The notes under the pieces are model-generated. The model made no database searches and was not told the DNA's origin. It worked only from the letters and a program-made list of their open reading frames with translations. A stretch of DNA of 64,000 nt from Gemmatimonadota bacterium (lineage in GTDB: Bacteria; Gemmatimonadota; Gemmatimonadetes; Gemmatimonadales; Gemmatimonadaceae), in contig CANIWQ010000001.1 in the NCBI GenBank assembly GCA_947471365.1, positions 1-64,000 on the forward strand, given 5' to 3'. The translations under genes and the position numbers were made by a program. Shown here piece by piece: positions 18,999-27,987 of the stretch (positions are counted from its first letter, which is position 1; every line of letters starts with the position of its first letter).

Positions 18999-20051
18999 AT
19001 GTCACGTCTGCTTGTTACGGGGTCGTCGGGGCTCATTGGCTCCGAAATGGTCGTGCACTTTGCGGCGCTGGGCTGGGAGGTCCATGGCCTCGACAGCAAT
19101 CAGCGCGCGGTGTTCTTTGGTCCGAGCGGCGATACCCGCTGGAACCAGCAGCGACTGCAGCGTGACGTGCGCGGGTTTACGCATCATGAGGTGGACGTCC
19201 GCGACCGCGGCGGCCTCGATGCCCTGCTCGCCACGATGCGCCCCGACGCCATCGTCCACGCCGCCGCGCAGCCGAGCCACGACCGCGCCGCCAGCATTCC
19301 GTTCGACGACTTTGATACGAATGCGGTGGGGACGCTGAATCTCTTAGAAGCAGCGCGTCGCCACACGCCGCGCGCACCGTTCGTGCATTTCTCCACGAAC
19401 AAAGTGTACGGCGACGCGCCCAACCGGATTGCGCTCACCGAGCTGCCGACGCGCTGGGACTACGCCGACCCCGCCTACGCACACGGCATTGCAGAGAGCT
19501 TCACGATTGACCAGAGCACGCATTCGCTGTTCGGGGCATCGAAGGTGGCCGCCGACGTGCTCGTGCAGGAGTACGGCCGCTACTTCGACATGCCCACCTG
19601 CTGCCTGCGTGGCGGCTGTTTGACGGGGCCGAGCCACAGCGGTGTGGAGCTCCACGGTTTTCTGAGTTACCTCGTCAAATGCAACGTCGAGGAGCGCACC
19701 TATCGCGTGTTTGGCTACAAGGGAAAGCAGGTGCGCGACAACATCCACGCCAAAGACGTGGCGCGCTTTGCCGAAGCCTTCATTGCCGCGCCGCGCGTGG
19801 GTGAGGTGTACAACCTCGGCGGCGGCAAGGGAAATGCGTGTTCGGTGATCGAGGCCTTTGATCTGGTCGCGGCGCGGACCGGCAAGCCGATGCTGCACGA
19901 GTACGACACAACCAATCGTGTGGGCGACCACATCTGCTACTACAGCGATCTCCGCAAGATGGAAGCGCATTTTCCGGGGTGGACGATCACGATTCCGCTC
20001 GGCACGATCTTCGACGAGATCGTCGACGCGTGGCGGGACCGGTTGCGCTGA
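18999..20051 (+). CDS. NAD-dependent sugar epimerase/dehydratase (CDP-paratose 2-epimerase-like) with Phe in place of catalytic Tyr
   Basis: 350-aa extended short-chain dehydrogenase. The Rossmann motif is [13 protein letters not shown]. The strand-4 motif [10 protein letters not shown] is typical of tyvelose/paratose epimerases. The usual YxxxK active site reads [11 protein letters not shown], so the tyrosine is phenylalanine while the lysine stays. The neighbours (an acyltransferase and two glycosyltransferases) suggest a role in making a nucleotide sugar for a surface glycan. It should bind NAD and a nucleotide sugar, but the exact reaction is unknown. The next gene overlaps its end. Confidence 0.8.
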   Translation: MSRLLVTGSSGLIGSEMVVHFAALGWEVHGLDSNQRAVFFGPSGDTRWNQQRLQRDVRGFTHHEVDVRDRGGLDALLATMRPDAIVHAAAQPSHDRAASIPFDDFDTNAVGTLNLLEAARRHTPRAPFVHFSTNKVYGDAPNRIALTELPTRWDYADPAYAHGIAESFTIDQSTHSLFGASKVAADVLVQEYGRYFDMPTCCLRGGCLTGPSHSGVELHGFLSYLVKCNVEERTYRVFGYKGKQVRDNIHAKDVARFAEAFIAAPRVGEVYNLGGGKGNACSVIEAFDLVAARTGKPMLHEYDTTNRVGDHICYYSDLRKMEAHFPGWTITIPLGTIFDEIVDAWRDRLR

Positions 20052-21244
20052 CTACGCCGTCGACGCTGCCGCGGCTGGCGGTCATCACCGACGGCGACGT
20101 CAAGCATGACAGCCGCGGTGCTGGACGGACGCTCGTGAATTTGCTTGAGCGCTGGCCTGTGGATCGCCTGCTCATTGCCACCACGGCCAGTGGCCAGCCG
20201 TCGCTCGACGAGCACGGACATCGCGTCATACAGGTTGGGGGGTGGCTACCGGGCGGAATGGCGTCGCGCCTCTCCCCGCTGGTCGGTGACGCGCAGACGC
20301 TCTGGGCTCAGTGGCGCCCGCTGCCCGGTCGCGCCGAACTCCTCGCATTTGCACCCGAGTTGGTGCTCGTTGTGCCGTCGACCGCGCCCGCACTCGTGTG
20401 GGGAGAGCGGATGGCGCGCGCACTCGGGCGCCCGGTAGTGACCTACCTCATGGACGAGTGGATGAACGAGCCCAAGTGGTTGGGCGGGAATGCCATCGAT
20501 TCCACTCGGGCGCTCCTGCGCGCATCCGCCGGCTGGCTGGCGATTTCACCCTCCCTCGCTGAGCGACTGCCGAACATGGCGCGGTTGCAGCGTCCGCTGC
20601 AGGTGGTGCACAACCCCGTGACGTTGGACAGTACGCCGCCGGCTGCCCTCGCGGCACCACGCACGGGTCCCTATCGCATCGCCTACGCGGGCTCCGTGTG
20701 GCCGATGCATGCCGACGCCATTCGACTCGTGGCCGAATCCGTAGCGCGGCTTCGTGCGCGAGGCCTCGACATGCGACTCGTGTTGCACACCGATGACTAT
20801 TTCTGGAGCACGGGCGCCGCCGAGTGGACCGCGCTCGGCGTGGAATGGGGCGGCCTCGTGCCCTATCGCGACCTTCGTACGAAGCTCGGCGAGTACGACC
20901 TGCTGTTGGTGGCAAGTTCGTTCGCGCCGGAACACGCGGCACTCTCGCGATCGTCATTGCAGACGAAAGTCACCGACTATCTCTCGGTGGGCCGACCGAT
21001 TCTCGCCTGCGGACCAGCGTTTGCCGCATCGAATCGCTATTTGCGCGATCACCGGTGCGCGTGGTTGTTGGAGTCCACGACGCCTGCGGTGGCGGACGAC
21101 GTACTCCACCGCTGCATGGAGCACCGCGTCGAAGGGCAAACGATGGCTGCCGCAGGCTACGCGCTCGTCGCCGCGGAGCACGAGGCGACGGCCGTCACGT
21201 CGCGCCTTTACGAGTTCCTGACCGCCGCTGCGGCACGTTCGTAG
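20030..21244 (+). CDS. Glycosyltransferase, GT-B type (family 4-like)
   Basis: 404 aa from a GTG at 20030, overlapping the epimerase by 22 bp. A CTG at 20048 overlapping the epimerase stop is an alternative. The N-terminal half has [19 protein letters not shown] and an acceptor-type region. The C-terminal half ([20 protein letters not shown], then [16 protein letters not shown]) matches the donor-binding half of GT-B enzymes that make cell-surface glycans. It is probably cytoplasmic or membrane-associated. The last 37 bp overlap the 3' end of the convergent glycosyltransferase. Confidence 0.8.
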   Translation: MAGPVALTTPSTLPRLAVITDGDVKHDSRGAGRTLVNLLERWPVDRLLIATTASGQPSLDEHGHRVIQVGGWLPGGMASRLSPLVGDAQTLWAQWRPLPGRAELLAFAPELVLVVPSTAPALVWGERMARALGRPVVTYLMDEWMNEPKWLGGNAIDSTRALLRASAGWLAISPSLAERLPNMARLQRPLQVVHNPVTLDSTPPAALAAPRTGPYRIAYAGSVWPMHADAIRLVAESVARLRARGLDMRLVLHTDDYFWSTGAAEWTALGVEWGGLVPYRDLRTKLGEYDLLLVASSFAPEHAALSRSSLQTKVTDYLSVGRPILACGPAFAASNRYLRDHRCAWLLESTTPAVADDVLHRCMEHRVEGQTMAAAGYALVAAEHEATAVTSRLYEFLTAAAARS

Positions 21245-22251
21245 CCCTCGGCCATCGCGGCGCGTGGCCAGTGCGCCGCCGTTGCGCGTGCTCCGGTGGC
21301 AAGTTGGGAGTGCACGCTATCGTCGGCCAGGAGGCGTGCGATCGTTGACGCAGCGTTCGCCGGCTCTGTGGCCGTCAGTGCGATTCCGTTCACGCCGTCG
21401 GTGACATAGCGCGCCGCGAGCGGGGTTCGTGACGCCAGCACCGGCACGCCAGCGGCGAACGCGTCGAGCGCGGCGAAACCAAAGTCATCGCCGTCGGCGA
21501 GGATCCACACGACGCGCGCGCCCGATACGGCAATGGCGCGCTCGGCGGGCTCGTCCGTGAGTGACACGGCGCTGCCAATACCGAGCGCGGCCACCTGAAT
21601 GCGCAGGGCATCGTCATCGCCGGTCGGACCGGTCAAGACGATGCGAAGCTCCGGATGACGCGGCGCCACGAGCGCGAGCGCCCGAAGCGCCGGGAGGAGT
21701 GCACCCCGTGTGTCCCGATCAAACACACAGGTGACCACGGCGCCCGTGGGCACACGCGGTGACATAACGTCCGGCGCCGCGCTGACCGCGACGCCGGCGT
21801 CGATCAGCCGCAGTGACAGTTGTGCGGTGCGACGATCTTCTTCGGAGGCGAAGAGCATCCCAGTCCTCGCGAGGCGCGCACCGAATCGAGCGGCACGCCC
21901 GTCCGACAAGTGCGCGCGCGGAGGATTGCGGCGCACCACCGCGCCGCGACCGACGCTCCGGATCGCCACGGACGCCACGAGCTGCGCGCGCTCACCGTGC
22001 ACGAACACCACATCGGAGAGCGTCTGCTTCAGCACCCCGCGGAGCCGCCACGCATCGGTCAGCCAGCGGCCGCGCACCGCGATCTCCACGGCGTCGAAGC
22101 CTGCGTCTCTCACAATCCGTGAGACCTGACTGCGCGCGGGGCAGACCATGACCACCTCCACGCCGCGTGCGCGCATTTCCCTGCCCGCTTCTACAAAGGC
22201 GCGCGCGTGCCCGTCCCACACCACGTCGAGAAAAAGAAAACAGACCCGCAT
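21208..22251 (-). CDS. Glycosyltransferase, GT-B type
   Basis: 347 aa. The start MRVCFLFLDVVWDGHARAFVEAGREMRARG fits the nucleotide-sugar-independent N-lobe of GT4 enzymes. Donor-lobe features are VTCVFDRDTRGALLPAL, LRIVLTGPTGDDDALR and the acidic/nucleotide region DDFGFAALDAFAAGVPVLAS. It lies just downstream of the PorX-like and ABC exporter genes on the same strand (14-bp gap), so it is probably in their operon. Function: glycan or glycolipid assembly, inferred. The 3' end overlaps the convergent gene. Confidence 0.8.
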   Translation of the reverse strand: MRVCFLFLDVVWDGHARAFVEAGREMRARGVEVVMVCPARSQVSRIVRDAGFDAVEIAVRGRWLTDAWRLRGVLKQTLSDVVFVHGERAQLVASVAIRSVGRGAVVRRNPPRAHLSDGRAARFGARLARTGMLFASEEDRRTAQLSLRLIDAGVAVSAAPDVMSPRVPTGAVVTCVFDRDTRGALLPALRALALVAPRHPELRIVLTGPTGDDDALRIQVAALGIGSAVSLTDEPAERAIAVSGARVVWILADGDDFGFAALDAFAAGVPVLASRTPLAARYVTDGVNGIALTATEPANAASTIARLLADDSVHSQLATGARATAAHWPRAAMAEGYERAAAAVRNS

Positions 22252-22265
22252 ATGGGCCGGCCCCG

Positions 22266-24080
22266 CTACGGCAGAGCGGGGTCGCCCACCTGCAACGCGT
22301 GCAGGCGCGCGTAGGCACCGCCGGCCGCGAGGAGCGCGGTGTGCGTTCCACGCTCGGCAATTCGGCCGCCGTCGAGGACGAGGATCTCGGTGGCGTTCGT
22401 GACTGTCGACAACCGATGCGCAATCACAAACACCGTGCGACCGGCGAGCAGGCGATCGATGGCCTCCTGCACGAGCCGCTCGCTCTCGGTGTCGAGCGCC
22501 GAGGTTGCCTCATCGAGAATCAGAATGGGCGGGTCGGTCAGCAACGCACGCGCGATGGCAATGCGCTGACGCTGGCCGCCGGAGAGCCGCGTCCCACGTT
22601 CGCCGAGCGGCGTGTCGTACCCCTGCGGGAGCGCGGCAATGAACTCGTGCGCGTTGGCCGCACGCGCGGCCGCCTCGATTTGCGCGGCCGTGTATTTGTC
22701 GCCGGCGCCGTAGGCGATGTTCGCGCGGACGGTGTCGTTGAAGAGCACCGTGTCCTGACTCACGATCCCCGTGAGTGCGCGGAGCGACGGCAGCGCAATG
22801 TCGCGCGTATCAATGCCGTCGAGCGTGATGCGCCCGCCCGTGGGCTCGATAAACCGTGGAATGAGATCGACGAGCGTACTCTTGCCCGCCCCGCTCGATC
22901 CGACAAGCGCAATCACGTCGCCTCGACGGGCGGTAAAGTCGATCTGCTGCAAGACGGGCGCGTCGCCGTATGTGAAGTGCACATTTTCAAAGACCATGGC
23001 GTCACTGAGGCTGTGCGCGTGACGCGTGCCCTTGTCACGCTGCGCTTCCGTGGGCTCGTCGAGCACATCGAACAGGCGCTCGGCGGCGGCCAACGATTGC
23101 TGCGCGGTGGTCGGCGCCTGCGACAGTTGCTTGAGCGGCGGCAGGAGACGCATCACAAGCACCATGAACGTCATCAGCGTGCCGCTGTCGAGCTGATGGG
23201 CAAACACCTGTTGCGCACCAATCCAGAGCACGGTGAGGGCGACGACGGTGCCGAGTACCTCGGTGAGCGGACTGGCGAGGAGCGAGAGTCGGGTGATGCG
23301 CACCATACCGCGGGTGTAGGCGCCGCTGGCACTCGTAAAGCGCTGATCCTCGTAGGGCTCGCCACGGAAACTCTTCACCAAGCGGATGCCACTGATGACT
23401 TCCTGCAACACGCTGGTGATTTCACCGTACTCGTTGCGGAGCCGTCGATGTCCGTGGCGCAAACGCCGGAGGATGGGCTGCAACGTGGCGGTAATCAACG
23501 GCGCAATCACAAGCGCGATCAACGCGAGCTGTGGCGACATGCGCACGAGCACGACGATGGTGACCAGCACCTGCGTGAGATTCTGCACCGACTTGGTCGC
23601 GACTTCCGCGAGCACGGCCTTGGCTTGCTCGGTGTCGGTGAGGATGCGCGACATCACCTGCCCCGTCTTGGTGCGCGAGAACCACCCAAGGGGAAGGCGC
23701 TGCATGTGCATGAACACCGCGTCGCGCAGATCGCGCGTAATGCGTTCCTGCAGCGAGGCGCCGTACTGTCCGCCCAGCCAGACGAACATGTTCTTGAGCA
23801 CAATCAAGCCGAGCATCACGATGATGATGCCGCGGAGCGACGCCGCGTAGTCGCCTGGGACGATGAGGCGGCCAACCAACGCGCGTAGCAAATCGGTGAG
23901 CCATCCCTTTCCGCCGGGGATGGCGTCCGGATTGCCAAACAGCGTATTGAGGAACGGAATCAGGAGCGAGAACGACACCGCGTCGAGGATGGCGGCGGCA
24001 ACGTTCGCCCCGATGTTCCCCGCCAATCGCCACGTGTGGGGGCGTAGGAATCGCAGAAGCCGGCGGTACAGACTCAGCAC
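22266..24080 (-). CDS. ABC exporter, MsbA-like (transmembrane and ATPase domains fused)
   Basis: 604 aa from a GTG that shares one base with the PorX-like stop (TAGTG). The N-terminal half is a six-helix exporter domain; the C-terminal half has Walker A ALVGSSGAGKST, a Q-loop, signature LSGGQRQR, Walker B ILILDEATSALD and the H-loop AHRLSTV. Half-size exporters of this type flip lipids, such as lipid A core or lipid-linked glycans, across the inner membrane. Neighbouring glycosyltransferase and acyltransferase genes fit a lipid or glycolipid cargo. The cargo is not proven. Confidence 0.9.
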   Translation of the reverse strand: MLSLYRRLLRFLRPHTWRLAGNIGANVAAAILDAVSFSLLIPFLNTLFGNPDAIPGGKGWLTDLLRALVGRLIVPGDYAASLRGIIIVMLGLIVLKNMFVWLGGQYGASLQERITRDLRDAVFMHMQRLPLGWFSRTKTGQVMSRILTDTEQAKAVLAEVATKSVQNLTQVLVTIVVLVRMSPQLALIALVIAPLITATLQPILRRLRHGHRRLRNEYGEITSVLQEVISGIRLVKSFRGEPYEDQRFTSASGAYTRGMVRITRLSLLASPLTEVLGTVVALTVLWIGAQQVFAHQLDSGTLMTFMVLVMRLLPPLKQLSQAPTTAQQSLAAAERLFDVLDEPTEAQRDKGTRHAHSLSDAMVFENVHFTYGDAPVLQQIDFTARRGDVIALVGSSGAGKSTLVDLIPRFIEPTGGRITLDGIDTRDIALPSLRALTGIVSQDTVLFNDTVRANIAYGAGDKYTAAQIEAAARAANAHEFIAALPQGYDTPLGERGTRLSGGQRQRIAIARALLTDPPILILDEATSALDTESERLVQEAIDRLLAGRTVFVIAHRLSTVTNATEILVLDGGRIAERGTHTALLAAGGAYARLHALQVGDPALP

Positions 24081-25645
24081 TACCGCCTCGGGGTCAGGAG
24101 GCTGAGCGGCAGAATCACTTCCTCCGGCGTCACGCCGCCGTGGAGGAAAGCCCCGCGATACCGCTGCTGATACTCGCGCAATTTGGTTGGGTACACAAAG
24201 AACCCGTCGCCCACCGCGAGGAGCGTATTGGCCCCGTTCCCGATGCGCGGCATACGGAGCTTGTCGGCGTCGGTAAAGAGCATCGCCTCGTTTTCTCGCT
24301 CGGCGCGAAGATCTTCGCCGAACTTAAAACGCAGGTTGGCAGTGGCATCCCGGCGAGCCAGCACCGTGACCGGCGTATTGCAGTGAATGGACCCGTGATC
24401 GCTGGTCAGGAGCACCGGAATGTGCTTGCGCGCGGCTTCCTTGAGCACCGAGAAGAGCGCCGAGCGGCGGAACCACTGGAGCGTGAGCTGGCGTAGCGCG
24501 ATCTCGTCGCGGGCCACTTCGTAGAGGATGGCCGACTCGGAGCGACCGTGCGTGAGCAAGTCCACGAAGTTAAACACAAACGCCGTGACCCCTTCGGGGG
24601 CGATGGCGTTCGCGAGATGGCGGTCGAGGTCGTCGGAGTCGTGCGCCGACGAAATCTTGTGGTAGCGCACGGGTGTGGTGCGCCCCAGTTCCTTCATCTG
24701 CAGTTCAAGGAGTTCTCGTTCGTGGGCATTGAGCGATTCGTCTTCCTTCTCGCCCCACCAATCGGGGTACCGCGCGGCGATTTCCCCAGGGAAAAGACCG
24801 CTGAACAGCGCGTTGCGCGCATACGGCGTGGCCGTGGGCAACAGCGAGAAATAGTGCGTCGTTTCGATTTCGAAGAGTGGCGCGATCAGCGGTTCGATCA
24901 CTTTCCACTGGTCGAGACGCAGGCAATCCACGACGATGAACAGGGCGCGTTTTTCGCTGTCGAGCACCGGTAACAGAAATTCGCTCACCACGTCGATGGA
25001 GAGCGGCGGCCGTTCGCCCTGCACCTGCTCGTTCACCCACACGGGATAGTTCGCCTGCATGTACGCCGCAAAATCGCGGTGCATTTCTGGATACAGCCCG
25101 CGCAGCGACGTATACAACCCCATCTCGCCGGCGGTGGCGAGTTCCACATCCCACTGCGTGTATTCGGCAAAGCGGTCGATCCAGCCGCGCCAGTCGAGAT
25201 CGCGCGAGCCAGCATGTTCGAGTTCGCGGAATCGCGTGACGAACGACCGCGCGAGCGCCTGCTGTCGAATGCGCGGCCCTTCAAGAATGCGGGTCACGAC
25301 ACTCAGTACCTGCCGCGGGTTCACCGGTTTTACGAGGTACTCGGCGACATCTGCGCCGAGGGCTTCGCGGAGCGTTTCGTCTTCTTCGCTCTTGGTGACC
25401 ATCACGACAGGGAGGGTTGGCACGAGCTCGCGCGCCTCGCGCACCATCGCCACGCCGCGCATGCCGGGCATCTGCTCGTCGAGGAGGAGCAGGTCGAACG
25501 TGCGCCGACGGAGGAGTTCGAGGGCGTCGGAGGCGTTGTGCGCCATCTCGACCTCGTACCCCTTCTCCCGAAGGAACAGGCGGTGGGACTCGAGGAGCTC
25601 GGCCTCGTCGTCCACCCATAGGATCTGCTTTGGCGACGCGGGCAT
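24080..25645 (-). CDS. PorX-like response regulator: CheY receiver fused to a PglZ phosphodiesterase domain
   Basis: 521 aa. The receiver (about 1-125) has VDDE and phospho-acceptor D56 in LLLLDEQMP, plus K106 in LVKP. A helical linker follows. The PglZ (alkaline-phosphatase superfamily) domain has FIVVDCLRLDQW (D240), a nucleophile region LLPTATPYARNALFSG (T271/T273), NFVDLLTHG (H366) and LLTSDHGS (D416/H417). In Porphyromonas, PorX of this architecture regulates type IX secretion and hydrolyses oligonucleotides. Here it heads an operon with an MsbA-like exporter and a glycosyltransferase. Whether it works in secretion control in this organism is inferred. Confidence 0.88.
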   Translation of the reverse strand: MPASPKQILWVDDEAELLESHRLFLREKGYEVEMAHNASDALELLRRRTFDLLLLDEQMPGMRGVAMVREARELVPTLPVVMVTKSEEDETLREALGADVAEYLVKPVNPRQVLSVVTRILEGPRIRQQALARSFVTRFRELEHAGSRDLDWRGWIDRFAEYTQWDVELATAGEMGLYTSLRGLYPEMHRDFAAYMQANYPVWVNEQVQGERPPLSIDVVSEFLLPVLDSEKRALFIVVDCLRLDQWKVIEPLIAPLFEIETTHYFSLLPTATPYARNALFSGLFPGEIAARYPDWWGEKEDESLNAHERELLELQMKELGRTTPVRYHKISSAHDSDDLDRHLANAIAPEGVTAFVFNFVDLLTHGRSESAILYEVARDEIALRQLTLQWFRRSALFSVLKEAARKHIPVLLTSDHGSIHCNTPVTVLARRDATANLRFKFGEDLRAERENEAMLFTDADKLRMPRIGNGANTLLAVGDGFFVYPTKLREYQQRYRGAFLHGGVTPEEVILPLSLLTPRR

Positions 25646-25734
25646 GACCTATAAAGATAACCGCCGGCGACCAACGCCGGACAGGCAGTTGGCCCTGCCT
25701 CGCGGTGGATGCGGAAAACGGGTAAGATTTCGGG

Positions 25735-26136
25735 GTGACCGCCACCGTCCCGCCTCCATACACGCTCGCCGTGCCGCCGTTTCCCTTTCGCGCCCTCACG
25801 GCTCTGGCCGGCAAGGCGCCGATGGGTGGTGCGCGTGAGTCGGCACTCGCGGTGTTGATGGCGGCGCGACTCGCCGCTGGGTCAGCGGCCCCGACCGTGT
25901 TGCCGAGCGGGGCACGGCGCGTGCGGGCAGACGCAGCGCGGGTCTGGTTATCGGCGCTCGCACTCCCCGCGCCGGTACGGGCCTCAGTGCTCAAACTGAT
26001 CGATACCTCAGCCACCGACGACTGCCACGCTGTGGCCGCCGCCGTGACAAAGGTGACGGAGGTCACCGCGACCTACCTAGACCGTCAGGCACGTTTGGAG
26101 CTCACTCGGCTGGCCGCTCGCCTCTCTGCGCACTAG
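25735..26136 (+). CDS. Short Ala-rich protein of unknown function
   Basis: 133 aa from a GTG start with no clear ribosome-binding site. No recognisable domain: it begins MTATVPPPYTLAVPPFPFRAL and continues as a predicted helical Ala/Arg/Leu-rich segment with two Cys-free halves. It lies 90 bp from the divergent PorX-like gene and 95 bp before the DnaB-C gene on the same strand. It could be an adaptor or regulator of either neighbour, but nothing in the sequence shows this. Confidence 0.55.
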   Translation: MTATVPPPYTLAVPPFPFRALTALAGKAPMGGARESALAVLMAARLAAGSAAPTVLPSGARRVRADAARVWLSALALPAPVRASVLKLIDTSATDDCHAVAAAVTKVTEVTATYLDRQARLELTRLAARLSAH

Positions 26137-26178
26137 CGGCACACGGCTACCGCTCCATTGGCGCCTGAGTCGCCAGTG

Positions 26179-26190
26179 ACTACTTATAGA
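26179..26190 (+). promoter_or_regulatory. Candidate promoter element ACTACTTATAGA before the DnaB-C gene
   Basis: The 12-mer, with a TATAGA core like a -10 box, is 42 bp upstream of the GTG. A TTGGCG at 26158-26163 could act as a -35 element relative to TACTTA (17 bp apart). The identical 12-mer occurs directly upstream of rsmB. Confidence 0.35.
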
Positions 26191-26231
26191 CTGCCGCCCC
26201 TCAAACCACCGCTGCCGGAGTCCCATCGGTC

Positions 26232-27086
26232 GTGTTGCGCCCCACTGACATCTCCCCTCTCACACGCCTGGTGCAGCGCGTCGACGCCTCGGCCGATGGC
26301 GCGCCGGCGGCCGATGCGTTTGGCACGGGCTTTCCGAGTGTAGACCGTATGCTCGGGGGCGGGGTTCGGCGCGGTGACGTGATTGTACTCGGCGGCGAGG
26401 TGGGCAGCGGCAAGTCGAGCCTGGCTTTGGCGATGGCCATGCGCATGGCTCAGTCCGGCGTCACGGCGGCATTCCTGACGCACGAAATGAGTGTGGAACG
26501 TGTGATGGAGCGCTCGCTCGCCATCGAAGGGCGGGCGCGCATTGACGACATTCGCGCCGGCACCCTCGACGAACTCACGCGCGCGGCGATCGGCAGCGTG
26601 GCGTTCAGGCTACGCGAGCAGGCGCCGCTGGTGTCCCGCTTGCCGCACGGTGGTGCCGCCCCGCTCGCTGAGGAGCTGCGACGCACCCTCGACCTGCAGG
26701 TCGCCTTTGTGGATCCGCTCCAAGCACTCGCGACCGGCAGCGGTACGCAGGCCGAAGAGCTGGCCGCTTCCGTGCGGGCACTCAAGTCGGTGGCGCAGGA
26801 GCTCGATATCGCCATCGTGGTCACGTCGCACCTCGACGTGGCCGCCCCTGGTCGCCCCGATCCGCGCCCGACGCTGGATGACTTCGGCGCGCTGGGCGCA
26901 GTGAAGCAACATGCCGACGTGGTGCTGGGGATTTTTCGCGAAGAAATGTTCCAGCCCGGCAACGATGTGGCCGGCGCCACCGAGCTACTCGTCCTGAAAA
27001 ACCGGAATGGCGGCACCGGCTATATCGACCTGTACTTCTACAAACAGTGGCTCCGCTTTGAAGACATGCTGGATCCGGACCGGTAG
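26232..27086 (+). CDS. DnaB-like helicase C-terminal (RecA-fold) ATPase without the N-terminal domain
   Basis: 284 aa from GTG. The protein is only the RecA-type motor of DnaB. It has Walker A GGEVGSGKSSLALAM, Walker B in VAFVDPLQAL, and a DnaB-like C-terminal block (LDDFGALGAVKQHADVVLGIFRE, then LKNRNGGTGYIDLYF). The DnaG-interacting N-terminal domain of a replicative helicase is missing, so it is probably not the main replicative helicase. A KaiC/DnaB-like regulatory or repair role is possible; none can be assigned from sequence. Confidence 0.8.
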   Translation: MLRPTDISPLTRLVQRVDASADGAPAADAFGTGFPSVDRMLGGGVRRGDVIVLGGEVGSGKSSLALAMAMRMAQSGVTAAFLTHEMSVERVMERSLAIEGRARIDDIRAGTLDELTRAAIGSVAFRLREQAPLVSRLPHGGAAPLAEELRRTLDLQVAFVDPLQALATGSGTQAEELAASVRALKSVAQELDIAIVVTSHLDVAAPGRPDPRPTLDDFGALGAVKQHADVVLGIFREEMFQPGNDVAGATELLVLKNRNGGTGYIDLYFYKQWLRFEDMLDPDR

Positions 27087-27195
27087 GCGATCCCGCTCCG
27101 GTTGCTTCCCCGTCTTGGTCTGTGACGCGCTCTTGATTCGCCTGCACGTAAGGTACCGACGGCACGGATCGGTTCTGTCAGCCGTTCAGTCCGCC

Positions 27196-27203
27196 TATAT
27201 TTA
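27196..27203 (+). promoter_or_regulatory. Possible -10/-7 promoter box before yebC
   Basis: TATATTTA lies 31 bp upstream of the yebC ATG in a locally AT-rich island. It fits a sigma-70 -10 (TATATT), and it is also one base from the Bacteroidota-type -7 consensus TAnnTTTG. No convincing -35 is seen. Confidence 0.35.
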
Positions 27204-27233
27204 GGGCTTCACCTCTCTGCCCCAAGGTTCAGA

Positions 27234-27977
27234 ATGGCTGGCCACAGTAAATGGAAAACCATTAAGCGCGCTAAAGCTGCGACGGACAAAAAGCGTGGCG
27301 CGATGTTTACCAAACTCATTCGTGAAATCACCGTGGCCGCCAAGTTCGGCGGCGGGGATCCCGCTGGCAATCCGCGCTTGCGCACCGCCATCGATGCGGC
27401 GCGTTCGCAATCGATGCCGCGCGAAAATATCGAGCGCGCCGTCGCCAAGGGCACGGGTGAGCTCGAAGGGGTCGATTACGTCGAAGTGCTGTACGAAGCC
27501 TACGGCCCGGGCGGCGTGGCGCTGATGATTCAGGCGCTCACCGACAATCCCACCCGCACCGTGGCCGAAGTGCGCGCCAAGCTCTCGCGCCTCGGCGGCA
27601 ATCTGGGTGCGGTGAACTCCGTGGCTTTTATGTTCGACCGGAAGGGGCAAATTTTGGTCGCAGCCAACGGCATGGACGAAGACGCCACGATGGAAAAAGC
27701 GCTGGAGGCGGGGGCCGAGGATTTTGTGAAGGAAGACGACGCCTTCACCATTACCACGGCACCGGCAGATCTGCACCTGGTGTACGGGGCGCTCGAGAAG
27801 GTAGGGCTCAAAGCCGAATCCGCTGAGCTCTCGTGGATTCCGAAGAGCACCATTCGCGTAGAAGGCGAAACCGCCGACACGTTGCTCAAGCTGATTGAAG
27901 CCATCGAAGAGCTCGACGACGTGCAGAAGGTGGACGCCAACTTCGACATGGACGTCTCGGAGATGGCGCAGGCGTGA
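27234..27977 (+). CDS. yebC: YebC/PmpR family transcriptional/translational regulator
   Basis: 247 aa. Starts MAGHSKWKTIKRAKAATDKKRG, the family hallmark, followed by GGGDPAGNPRLRTAIDAARSQSMPRENIERA and ALTDNPTRTVAEVRAKLSRLGGNLG. Full length matches the family (about 245 aa). YebC-family proteins bind DNA or, as recently described, relieve ribosome stalling. It heads the ruvC-ruvA-ruvB cluster, a common bacterial arrangement. Confidence 0.96.
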   Translation: MAGHSKWKTIKRAKAATDKKRGAMFTKLIREITVAAKFGGGDPAGNPRLRTAIDAARSQSMPRENIERAVAKGTGELEGVDYVEVLYEAYGPGGVALMIQALTDNPTRTVAEVRAKLSRLGGNLGAVNSVAFMFDRKGQILVAANGMDEDATMEKALEAGAEDFVKEDDAFTITTAPADLHLVYGALEKVGLKAESAELSWIPKSTIRVEGETADTLLKLIEAIEELDDVQKVDANFDMDVSEMAQA

Positions 27978-27987
27978 GCCGCGCGCC

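Noticed and set aside
22167-23888. Plus-strand frame of 573 codons antisense to the ABC exporter
   Set aside because: Reads as His/Arg-rich low-complexity sequence; the complementary strand encodes all ABC motifs.
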